Source: Dehalobacter sp. 12DCB1
GTDB lineage: Bacteria; Bacillota; Desulfitobacteriia; Desulfitobacteriales; Syntrophobotulaceae
DNA: 64,000 nt
Direction of reading: 5' to 3'
NCBI RefSeq assembly: GCF_004343605.1
Contig: NZ_POSF01000005.1
Span: forward strand, 1 to 64,000
The notes under the pieces were generated by a model. That model was not told where the DNA came from. It made no database searches and saw only the letters and a list, made by a program, of their open reading frames with translations. Shown in pieces: positions 1 through 6,701 of this stretch (within the stretch, counting starts at the first letter, position 1; every line of letters starts with the position of its first letter). The position numbers were made by a program, and so were the translations under genes.

Positions 1-92
1 GGTACTTAGAGTCAAGCAGGGTAACCTGGACTGACTCTCAAGTATGGTGAGTTTAGCAATTGATTTCTTGTTGTTTGGTTTTGAGTGACCGT

Positions 93-114
93 GGGGGTAT
101 AGCTCAGCTGGGAG
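93..114 (+). pseudogene. tRNA-Ala 5' fragment (acceptor strand and D-arm only)
   Basis: These 22 nt match the first 22 nt of the tRNA-Ala gene at 210-285 (5' acceptor strand plus the start of the D-arm). The match then ends and no anticodon arm, T-arm or 3' acceptor follows before the intact gene. It is a truncated tRNA copy, possibly a scar of an element that used the tRNA gene as an attachment site or of unequal recombination in a tRNA cluster. Confidence 0.75.
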
Positions 115-209
115 GGCATCGGAACGGTAAAACCACCCGCAAAGCGAAATCATCCACAGACAATGACAAACACGGCAAAACCGCATGAATACAGGGTCTT
201 GCCACATAC

Positions 210-285
<76 letters not shown>

Positions 286-294
286 ACAACGATA

Positions 295-326
295 AACCAC
301 AAGGCCAAATAACCTTGTGGTTTTTT
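295..326 (+). terminator. rho-independent terminator of tRNA-Ala
   Basis: A 10-bp stem (AACCACAAGG / CCTTGTGGTT) with a short loop is followed by a T-run, immediately downstream of the tRNA 3' end. Confidence 0.9.
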
Positions 327-369
327 CATACCTTAATGCAATTAAGATTGGACACTTGATATAACAAAA

Positions 370-531
370 TGTAGCTCAGCTGGGAGCGCAAGCTGTGCTT
401 AAAGCAGGCCCCGATAAAGAGCAAAAAATTCGGTCAAAAATTTTCGCCTATCCTTTCACCGGAAATTTTTGACATCGCGATTAAAAATCGCAACGCGGAG
501 GTCAAGAGTTCGCTCCTCTCCGTCTCCACCA
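370..531 (+). pseudogene. Degenerate tRNA-like locus split by a palindromic insert
   Basis: It starts with a tRNA D-arm (TAGCTCAGCTGGGAG) and ends with a T-arm-like segment and CCGTCTCCACCA, as a tRNA would. The halves are separated by about 100 nt holding two inverted repeats: GTCAAAAATTTTC against GGAAATTTTTGAC (one mismatch) and GCGAT against ATCGC. The 5' and 3' acceptor strands do not pair and the T-loop is atypical, so this is a chimera or pseudo-tRNA rather than a working gene. Confidence 0.55.
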
Positions 532-551
532 CATCATCAACAATGGTTGAT

Positions 552-590
552 ACAATAAAACCCACTTCATTACGAGGTGGGTTTTGTTGT
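552..590 (+). terminator. rho-independent terminator
   Basis: AAAACCCAC and GTGGGTTTT form a stem with flanking ACAA/TTGT pairing, directly after the pseudo-tRNA. It probably ends a former tRNA transcription unit. The stretch 591-828 holds no gene I can support. Confidence 0.8.
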
Positions 591-828
591 ATCTATGGCC
601 GAAAGTGCCTGTATTACTGGGATCTTAGGCGTTTTGCGCTTTGCTTTATGCTTGTCGCTCGGTTCATTGCCGGGCGATTTTTTGCGTTTTTTAGAAACTC
701 TACTGGAGGCCATCGCCTGAGTTTGCATATTAGAATGTTACATACTCCCAAGAAAGCAGGGAGAACAATAGATAAAATTATTAACAGCATAATCGAAATT
801 ATGATAAATCGCAGAGACCAAAGGCACA

Positions 829-972
829 ATGGAAAGTTTGAACCTACGTCCCATCGAGCAAGCCAAAATAGCCTGCGCCAAGCGGCTGTTCAATGAAATT
901 TCCACAGATGACGTGGTTTATCATGATGTGGACAGCTACCAGAGCCTGCTTGATATCATGGAGAAGCTGTAA
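829..972 (+). CDS. Hypothetical 47-aa ORF, likely a gene fragment
   Basis: The 47-aa reading frame starts MESLNLRPIEQAKIACAK and ends QSLLDIMEKL. It is acidic and predicted helical, and reads like real protein, but I recognise no family. No clear ribosome binding site precedes it. Its position among relics (pseudo-tRNA, dead IS) suggests it is the C-terminal remnant of a longer gene. Confidence 0.35.
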   Translation: MESLNLRPIEQAKIACAKRLFNEISTDDVVYHDVDSYQSLLDIMEKL

Positions 973-1070
973 CTCCACATTCTATAACGCGAATGCATTA
1001 CATATGAATGACGTGTTGCCGGTAAATAATTAAACAAACACGTTATCACGGTGCAATTTGAACGGAGGCA

Positions 1071-1730
1071 TTAGTTATAGAAAATCTCCCACCCCTTTGA
1101 TTCTGCAATTTTTTTCATTGCATTTGACGGCTGAACAACAACTGCTTTATCGGCAAATTCTAGTAGAGGAATATCAGATTCACTATCTGCATATGCCCAA
1201 ATTGATTCTCCGCTAGCATCATTTTCCTTTATCCAAAGTTTCAACCTATTTACTTTATCAACTCCATGGTTTATTCTACCGATTTCACCTGTACAGAGCC
1301 CTCTTTCATCATAAAGTAATGATGTTCCAATCGCATCTGCTCGCATATCCAGCTGTCGAATAAATTCTTCAAGAAATGGCTGCAAAGCCCCTGATAGAAT
1401 GATCACGCGGTCTCCATTTTCCAAATGTTTAGTTATCCTTGAAACCAAATCATAATTAATACTCTGACGCCCGGTATTGGCTATGGACTCAAAAAAAGTA
1501 TGCATCTCGTCCATATTTTTCCCTTTCATTTGGTAAAAAAATGATTTTAGTAAAACAACACGATAATCCACTTTATTTCCTCTCGTCCTGTTTACAGAAC
1601 CGTTTAAAAAATTCATGACTATTAAAACCCATTGTTTTAAAGTGAATGCTTTTCTCCCAGCTTTAAGCATAGCCATAACTGAATTATGTTGATATAAAGT
1701 TCCATCAAAATCTACAGTTACGATTGACAT
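1071..1730 (-). CDS. HAD-superfamily phosphatase (SerB-like, HAD-IB type)
   Basis: The 219-aa product carries the haloacid dehalogenase signature: motif I DFDGTLY at residues 7-13 with the two catalytic Asp, motif II Ser in ILSGALQ near residue 114, and the Mg-binding motif YADSESDIPLL near residue 180. The helical cap between motifs I and II fits HAD-IB enzymes such as phosphoserine phosphatase-like or small-molecule phosphatases; the exact substrate cannot be told. Start ATG at 1730 has a good AAGGAGG ribosome binding site. It reads leftwards, away from the IS element. It is AT-rich compared with the ICE genes further right and is probably chromosomal or older island DNA. Confidence 0.85.
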   Translation of the reverse strand: MSIVTVDFDGTLYQHNSVMAMLKAGRKAFTLKQWVLIVMNFLNGSVNRTRGNKVDYRVVLLKSFFYQMKGKNMDEMHTFFESIANTGRQSINYDLVSRITKHLENGDRVIILSGALQPFLEEFIRQLDMRADAIGTSLLYDERGLCTGEIGRINHGVDKVNRLKLWIKENDASGESIWAYADSESDIPLLEFADKAVVVQPSNAMKKIAESKGWEIFYN

Positions 1731-1770
1731 ATTTGACCTCCTTTTAAGTATTTAAGAAGAATTTATTTTG

Positions 1771-1923
1771 TCAATTTGAGCCACTTTTTGGTATTTCTAA
1801 CTGATCTGCAAACCCGTCTTTCGCCCACCTTGTATTCCTGAATTTGGTTTGCCAATCGGCAATGTAACCAGTCGCCAAATACACTTTATGGATATTGTTA
1901 TAAGTGTAAATGTGATGTTTCAT
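1771..1923 (-). CDS. Possible 50-aa ORF upstream of the HAD gene
   Basis: A 50-aa frame (starts MKHHIYTYNNIHKVYLATGY, ends IPKSGSN) lies between a TATAAT-type box and the HAD gene, in the same direction. Codon use looks natural, but there is no convincing ribosome binding site, so it may be a short leader protein or a remnant. Confidence 0.3.
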   Translation of the reverse strand: MKHHIYTYNNIHKVYLATGYIADWQTKFRNTRWAKDGFADQLEIPKSGSN

Positions 1924-1946
1924 CTGTTGCGATTATTCATTGCTAT

Positions 1947-1952
1947 ATTATA
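1947..1952 (-). promoter_or_regulatory. Probable -10 box for the HAD gene
   Basis: The minus strand shows a perfect TATAAT. The -35 region is weak (TGAGTT at 17 nt spacing), so only the -10 is convincing. It would drive the small ORF and the HAD gene. Confidence 0.4.
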
Positions 1953-2007
1953 GCATAGATAGCGTCTTGAACTCAGTTTACATTTATTACTTTGAGAAGT
2001 CAACGAT

Positions 2008-2027
2008 ATTTCGGACAATATGCTAAG
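2008..2027 (+). repeat. Left terminal inverted repeat of the IS3 element
   Basis: ATTTCGGACAATATGCTAAG here is complementary to the right end at 3225-3244 with two mismatches. Confidence 0.9.
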
Positions 2028-2896
2028 CACTACATGGTAAAGCCCGCTTGTTCCAGGCGTTCAGGAATTGGATCGGGCTGAGGTAGCCCAGCCGTTTCTG
2101 AACCCTGCGCCTGTTATAAAACACCTCAATATATTCAAATATGGCCTGCCGCGCGGTTTCGCGGGTAGGATAGAACCGCCAGTGCACGATCTCCTTTTTC
2201 AGGATCGAAAAGAAGCTCTCGCTCCAGGCGTTGTCGCCCGGTTTGCCTACGTTGGAAAAACTCTGATTCCAGCCATAACCGGCCACTTGCGCCATTACCT
2301 CGGCTGATGTGTACTGATGTGTATTGGCTGCCACGCTCGCTGTGGAAGATCACGCCCGCAGGCAAACGCCAGCGATCCTGAGCGGCTCTCAACGTTTTCA
2401 GGACAAGCTCCTTTTTCATGTTCTCCGCCTGACAGGAAGCCAGAACGGTATTGCTGTAGACGTCGCGGATCTGGCAAAGGTAGTCAAAGCCTTCGCCGGT
2501 TCGGATATAACTGATGTCGCTGGACAAAACCTGAAGCGGCCTTTCTATTTCAAGCCCCTTCGTCAGGTTCTCATACCTGGCTCCGCGCGCTTTTCTGCTG
2601 TCTGTCAAAGACCGCTGTCTGCGACGCAGGTGGTAGGATTTCAGGCCTTCGTGCGACATGATGCGCTTTACGACCGGGTAGGATGCCGAATCCCCGTTGC
2701 GCCTGAGAATACCGCAGATACGGTCGGCCCCATAGACGCCTTGACCTTCATTAAAAACAGATACGACCTTCTCACGCAATTCGTCGCCGGACGCCTGCCG
2801 CCGCTTTCGGTCGTGAAGTCAGGTGTAAAATCCGGATGTGGAAACGCCAAGTTTTTCGGCCCACTTCGCCTTGGCGTATTTGGTTTCGTTTTTCAT
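2023..2896 (-). pseudogene. IS3-family transposase orfB (DDE integrase), broken
   Basis: Joined across its lesions this is a normal IS3 orfB: HTH_21-like region, then the rve integrase core with SSDISYI (first Asp), HSERGSQYTS (second acidic site) and NAWSESFFSILKKE (catalytic Glu). Three defects are visible. A TGA at 2819-2821 follows GFYT, where Trp is usual in the family. A perfect 10-bp tandem duplication (CTGATGTGTA twice, 2304-2323) shifts the frame inside the second motif. The second catalytic Asp is Glu (GAG). The ATG at 2896 is only a nominal start; translation normally comes by -1 frameshifting from orfA. Confidence 0.9.
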
Positions 2897-2913
2897 CAGG
2901 TCATAAAAATCCG

Positions 2914-3195
2914 TCACTTCTGATTTTTTGCGAAGAAGGCCGACGCTTTTTTTAATATGTAATTTTCCTCTTCCAATTCCGCTATCCTTCTGCGAAGCTC
3001 GCCCAGCTCGTCCTGCTGCGCAGCCATCTGAGTTTTCTCTCCGTCAGGCGTGTATTTCTTTCGCCAGCGGTAGATCATGTTGCTCGTGACCCCGAGGCTC
3101 TCGGCCACCGCTGTGACCGGACGTTCGCTGCTGCAGCTCATTCGCACCGCACGCTTTTTGAATTCTTCATCGTATTTCTTTCGATTTTTGGACAT
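2914..3195 (-). CDS. IS3-family transposase orfA (HTH_Tnp_1)
   Basis: The 93-aa protein has the HTH pattern of IS3 orfA (YDEEFKKRAVRM near the start, then SLGVTSNMIYRWRKKY) and a C-terminal leucine-zipper-like coiled coil (LRRRIAELEEENYILKKA). It binds the IS ends and normally supplies the N-terminus of the OrfAB transposase by -1 slippage on the A6 run just before its stop. The frame is intact, but the partner orfB is dead. Confidence 0.92.
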   Translation of the reverse strand: MSKNRKKYDEEFKKRAVRMSCSSERPVTAVAESLGVTSNMIYRWRKKYTPDGEKTQMAAQQDELGELRRRIAELEEENYILKKASAFFAKNQK

Positions 3196-3224
3196 TTCGA
3201 TAAGCTCCTTTTCTTCAGGTGTAT

Positions 3225-3244
3225 CTTATCATACTGTCCGAAAT
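3225..3244 (-). repeat. Right terminal inverted repeat of the IS3 element
   Basis: Complement of the left repeat; on the minus strand it reads ATTTCGGACAGTATGATAAG. Confidence 0.9.
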
Positions 3245-3245
3245 T

Positions 3246-3485
3246 TTAACATGGACCCTTTTTCTCAGCAAATGGTCTGCAGATATTACATGCCGCTCGC
3301 GAACCAACATTTACTATGCGGACTTCATCAAAGACCTCTTTCATCTCATCCTGAGCCTTTTTTATGAAATTAAAGTAATCTCCACCTTCTAACCATTCGG
3401 CAATATTCACTAAAAGTGATCTTTTCTCATTATAGTCATTAATTATGACAAAATGTCTTGTAATTCTGCTCATCTCTGCATACAT
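3246..3485 (-). pseudogene. Truncated ORF cut by the IS3 element
   Basis: The frame starts MYAEMSRITRHFVIINDYNE and runs as ordinary soluble protein sequence up to the IS right end at 3244, where the reading frame becomes IS-derived. No continuation is found left of the IS, so the 3' part is deleted or moved. I do not recognise the family. Confidence 0.5.
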
Positions 3486-3510
3486 TGTTTTTCTATCATC
3501 TTCTTTTAAA

Positions 3511-3577
3511 CCATGCGGAACCGCACGTACGGTGGTGTGAGAGGACGGGAGTTAACCACCCCCTCCTACTCGATTTT
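3511..3577 (+). ncRNA. 3' relic of a group II intron (domains V-VI)
   Basis: The segment pairs ATGCGG with CCGCA and contains CCGCACGTACGG, then GTGAGAGG and CTACTCGAT, the usual look of a bacterial group II intron domain V-VI end. No domains I-IV and no reverse transcriptase lie upstream, so only the 3' tail survives. The first good ICE gene starts just downstream. Confidence 0.6.
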
Positions 3578-3605
3578 CAGACAGAATTAAGGAAGAAGGT
3601 ATCCT

Positions 3606-4271
3606 ATGGACAGAGAAAAATATTTTGCCGAGCTTTACCGCATCCTCGCCAACGAAGGAATAGAAACCACGCCCGCCAAAAACGGCAGGCTTCCCGTTCT
3701 GCTGAACGGCCAGCCGGCCTTCCGGGTCGAGGCCCCCGGTTTTCTATGCAAGGCCCCCGGCGATCTTAATACTCCCGAGGCAAACGATCTGTATGACCGT
3801 ACAGCGCCTATTGCCGACATGGTCAGAGAATACATGACGGCGATGGAACTGGCGCCTATCCTCCACGCAAAAAGTCTGGACGAGGATTACCGGCTGCTGG
3901 CCGACTTTAATGGGTATGTACTCGCCGGACTGGAAATGGAGAAAAACTATGGGTACAAGTTTGTAACCTGGGAACGAGACTACGATAGAACCGGCGTTGG
4001 CCTCGGCCACTATTTCATCAACAAATATACCTCCGCCAAAGAGGACTTCGCCGTCCGCTCCGGATTGATACCTGAAAAGAAATTGTTTTCGCCGGAACAA
4101 TTCTCCGAGATGTACAAATGCATCAAGGGAATGCTGGAGGGCGGCTATGAACTGACCTATGACAGCGAAAAAAAGCTGGGAGAGATCAGAGAGCAGATCG
4201 AGTGCATCGTTCCTGATGTGGAGGAACGAATCGCCCAGGCGCAGGGTCAGGCGCCACAAATGAATATGTAA
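3606..4271 (+). CDS. ICE accessory protein of unknown function, with Met-rich C-tail
   Basis: The 221-aa soluble protein has no signal peptide or membrane segment. The N-terminal 60 residues look like a small domain (MDREKYFAELYRILANEGIE), followed by a helical central part with GYVLAGLEMEKNYGYKFVTWERDYDRTGVGLGHYF split over two adjacent motifs. The last residues are QAPQMNM, the short Met-rich tail seen in many proteins of this element. A good ribosome binding site (AGGAAGAAGG) precedes ATG 3606, and a strong terminator follows, so it is probably a single-gene unit. I do not recognise the family. Confidence 0.75.
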   Translation: MDREKYFAELYRILANEGIETTPAKNGRLPVLLNGQPAFRVEAPGFLCKAPGDLNTPEANDLYDRTAPIADMVREYMTAMELAPILHAKSLDEDYRLLADFNGYVLAGLEMEKNYGYKFVTWERDYDRTGVGLGHYFINKYTSAKEDFAVRSGLIPEKKLFSPEQFSEMYKCIKGMLEGGYELTYDSEKKLGEIREQIECIVPDVEERIAQAQGQAPQMNM

Positions 4272-4289
4272 GCGCTTATTCAATATAAA

Positions 4290-4343
4290 AGCGGCGGGGT
4301 CTGCAGCCACCAAAACGGCTGCAAAGACTCCGCTGCTTTTTTG
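4290..4343 (+). terminator. rho-independent terminator
   Basis: A long GC-rich stem (AGCGGCGGGGTCTGCAGCC against GGCTGCAAAGACTCCGCTGCT, with a small bulge) ends in a T6 run. Confidence 0.85.
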
Positions 4344-4374
4344 CGTTTAAAACAAAATGAAAGGAAAAAACGCC

Positions 4375-5057
4375 ATGTCCAGACACTTTATGTGTAACAC
4401 CAGGCTTGCCGGAATCGAACAGATGCTGCTGCTTCCTCCTAACTTTTCACCCAGGAGCAGCGGCTTCCAGATCGGTAATTCCAGATATTCCGCCGATGAC
4501 GTCGACTGCCGTTATTGCACGGACTACAAAAAAAAGAAATGTAAATCCAAGCACTGTTCATGGCTCAAGGAGCGCATTGAGGCTGGAGCAGTGACCTATT
4601 ATGATCTCGTCATCGAGTGTTTTGCCCATCTGAAAAATCCCCGCGCCAAAACTCGAATCCACCTTGCCGCCGCCGACTTCCACGGACAACTGTATCAGGC
4701 CGGCATATGGAACGACTTGCTTGGGTATGGCGGCAGTTCATGCAGGATGTAATCCGCAAGCCTCCGATATTCATTGCAGATCTGCATCTGCTCACCGCTG
4801 ACGCCGAACTGTGGAAAGCCGTAGCAGGAGCTATAACAGAAAACGATATTGACTTTACAAAGGTCAAGCTCCGCGGCATCAGCACGAACAACTACATCCT
4901 GTACCAAACCGCCAAAAGTGTCTACACCAACGAGAAACGGATCACGGCCGCCGACCTTGCCGATGAGAGCATCGTGAGCGATGAGCTGCTGAAGGTCATC
5001 ATAGGCGCTATGATTATCGCCCGTTCTGGCTATGCCAGTTATTCGCTGGAGCATTGA
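4375..5057 (+). pseudogene. ICE accessory protein with Cys cluster, frameshifted
   Basis: Two overlapping frames make one gene. Frame 1 (from ATG 4375, ribosome binding site AAAGGA) encodes MSRHFMCNTRLAGIEQ and a Cys-rich patch with CRYCTDY and KCKSKHC, plausibly a zinc site, and runs to LYQAGIWNDLL. The continuation (WVWRQFMQDVIRKPP to YASYSLEH) is in another frame. The switch lies around 4716-4725 and one missing base would restore a protein of about 227 aa. It may be a real inactivating deletion or an assembly error; the family is unknown to me. Confidence 0.6.
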
Positions 5058-5074
5058 AAAAGGAGGATCGAAAA

Positions 5075-5416
5075 ATGATAAGACGCGGATTCTCGAAAAA
5101 ACAAGTCATGGATATGGGCTTCCCCATGAAGGAATACGATTTCCCGGAGGGGGCGGGCAGCTTCACCGGCACGCTTGTCATGAAAAAATGGAACAGTAAT
5201 CGCGCGCTCATTTGTTACTTTGATACCGACGACGGAAGGAAGCTCAAACTATGCGTTTGGTATAAGTACGACGCTGATAAAGCCTACCGGCCGCAAAAAT
5301 CCGATCTCGACATTTCCTATGTTGAGCTTGACTCCCGACTCTTTGTCGAGTATGAAACGATGAAATCCGGAAAAACGCGGTGGGTCGACGCAAAATTGCT
5401 GGAGGTGACACAATGA
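5075..5416 (+). CDS. Hypothetical 113-aa ICE protein
   Basis: The start ATG 5075 has a strong AGGAGG site. The product (MIRRGFSKKQVMDMGFPM at the start) is small, soluble and beta-rich, and lacks the Met-rich tail. Its stop overlaps the ATG of the next gene (ATGA), so the two are translationally coupled. I do not recognise the family. It sits in the antirestriction cluster and is probably a conjugation-establishment accessory. Confidence 0.65.
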   Translation: MIRRGFSKKQVMDMGFPMKEYDFPEGAGSFTGTLVMKKWNSNRALICYFDTDDGRKLKLCVWYKYDADKAYRPQKSDLDISYVELDSRLFVEYETMKSGKTRWVDAKLLEVTQ

Positions 5417-6585
5417 TCCAAACTATCTTAGCGAATCATCAGCGGCCCGACCTGTCGCCTGTCGCCGTGTGCTTCCCCATAGCGGATTATGCAGGAATCT
5501 ATGAAAACCTCCAAGCCATCGGTATCGGACACATTGCCATACATGATTGCTTTGTCAAGGAGCTTAGCGGAGATTATTCCATCCTCAAACGATTGGAAGA
5601 AACCGAAATCAATGTGGATGAACTGGACTATCTCGCCAAACGGCTGGAGAGCTTTGACAAATATGAACTTGCCCAATTCCAGGGCGCCGCCGTCAGCCAG
5701 GACTTTTCCAATATGACGGATCTCATCAACCTGACCTTTTGTTGCCAGAGTGTAACGGTCGTTCAGGGTTTTACAGATCTGGCTGCTGTTGGCCGAAAGC
5801 ACCACATGAACCTTCACGGCGGGCTGACCGAGGATGATCTAAGAACCGTGGACTTCCACAAAACAGCTCTCTCCCTTCTGCTGAATGAAGAAGGGACCAT
5901 CATGCCTTACGGTGTGGTCTACGAAAACGGCATGGAGCTGGAGCTTTACTATGACGGGCTGTATTTCCCTGATTATCGGTATAGCGGCGATACTCTGCTG
6001 ACCGTGGCGGTTACAGACCGAAGCCTCCCGGAAGATACCAAGGATATTGCATGGCTGTACCTGCCGGTAGAGGACTGCCAGATTGAACGCGCCTTGATGC
6101 GCGCGGGAATCCAGAACGAGGATGTGCGTCTGCAGTATGATGGCAGCGAGCTGCCCGCCGCGCTGATTGACCTGATGGATACAGAAGAAAACCTCTATGA
6201 GCTAAACAGGCTGTGCGCCAGCTTTCAGGATTTGGACGACGGCTGCCGCCAGAAAACGGAAGCGGCGCTTCAAATGGCGTCTCCCGCCGATCTCACGCAG
6301 GCTCGGAACCTTTTAAGCCAGCTTGACCTTTTCGACTTTGTTCCCGGCGTTTCCTCTCCGGAAGAATATGGCCGGTACATGATCATGGAATCCGGCCACT
6401 TCGACTACGACAGCGAGCTGGATGCATACTATGATTTCAAGAAATACGGAGAGCAGCGCATCGCCGGAGAGTACGGTCTGTTTGCCGAAACCGGCTACAT
6501 CAGCTATCACGGCTTCGTATCCATTGACGAGGTCATGGCGGGAGTTGAAACCGAGCGCATGAATATGACAATGGGAGAAATGTGA
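5413..6585 (+). CDS. ArdA-like antirestriction protein
   Basis: The 390-aa product has the ArdA-type pattern of Firmicutes ICEs: VDELDYLAKRLESFDKYELAQFQGA near residues 76-100 (shown in parts), then DLINLTFCCQSVTVVQGFTD, and a second set of similar segments near the C-terminus (LYELNRLCASFQDL, EEYGRYMIMESG). ArdA proteins are acidic DNA mimics that inhibit type I restriction enzymes and protect the incoming element. It ends RMNMTMGEM, a clear example of the shared tail. ATG 5413 overlaps the previous stop; a terminator follows at 6635. Confidence 0.82.
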   Translation: MIQTILANHQRPDLSPVAVCFPIADYAGIYENLQAIGIGHIAIHDCFVKELSGDYSILKRLEETEINVDELDYLAKRLESFDKYELAQFQGAAVSQDFSNMTDLINLTFCCQSVTVVQGFTDLAAVGRKHHMNLHGGLTEDDLRTVDFHKTALSLLLNEEGTIMPYGVVYENGMELELYYDGLYFPDYRYSGDTLLTVAVTDRSLPEDTKDIAWLYLPVEDCQIERALMRAGIQNEDVRLQYDGSELPAALIDLMDTEENLYELNRLCASFQDLDDGCRQKTEAALQMASPADLTQARNLLSQLDLFDFVPGVSSPEEYGRYMIMESGHFDYDSELDAYYDFKKYGEQRIAGEYGLFAETGYISYHGFVSIDEVMAGVETERMNMTMGEM

Positions 6586-6634
6586 AACACCGACCGCGAT
6601 AACAAGGATATCCACAATAGCCAATAAGGACTTG

Positions 6635-6668
6635 AAGCCGGAACCAGATTGTGATTCCGGTTTTTTCA
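6635..6668 (+). terminator. rho-independent terminator
   Basis: The stem AAGCCGGAA / TTCCGGTT is followed by T6, between the ArdA-like gene and the surface-protein gene. Confidence 0.9.
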
Positions 6669-6701
6669 TAGTCAAAATTAATAAGAAAGGATTGTAAACC
6701 A

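Larger units (their letters stand above)
2008..3244 (-). mobile_element. IS3-family insertion sequence, inactivated
   Basis: About 1237 bp bounded by near-perfect 20-bp terminal inverted repeats (ATTTCGGACA at both outer ends). It contains an orfA/orfB transposase pair in the IS3 layout, with an A6 slippery stretch at the end of orfA placing orfB in the -1 frame. orfB carries a nonsense codon, a 10-bp tandem duplication and a changed catalytic residue, so this copy cannot move by itself. No target-site duplication is obvious. It separates a truncated ORF (3246-3485) from AT-rich DNA on the left. Confidence 0.93.

Noticed and set aside
370-531. Self-splicing intron in a tRNA gene
   Set aside because: The insert is only about 100 nt, lies outside the anticodon loop, and the acceptor ends do not pair, so a group I intron is not supported.
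543-896. 117-codon plus-strand frame
   Set aside because: It starts inside a terminator, has no ribosome binding site and reads as low-quality protein; only the short frame at 829-972 looks protein-like.
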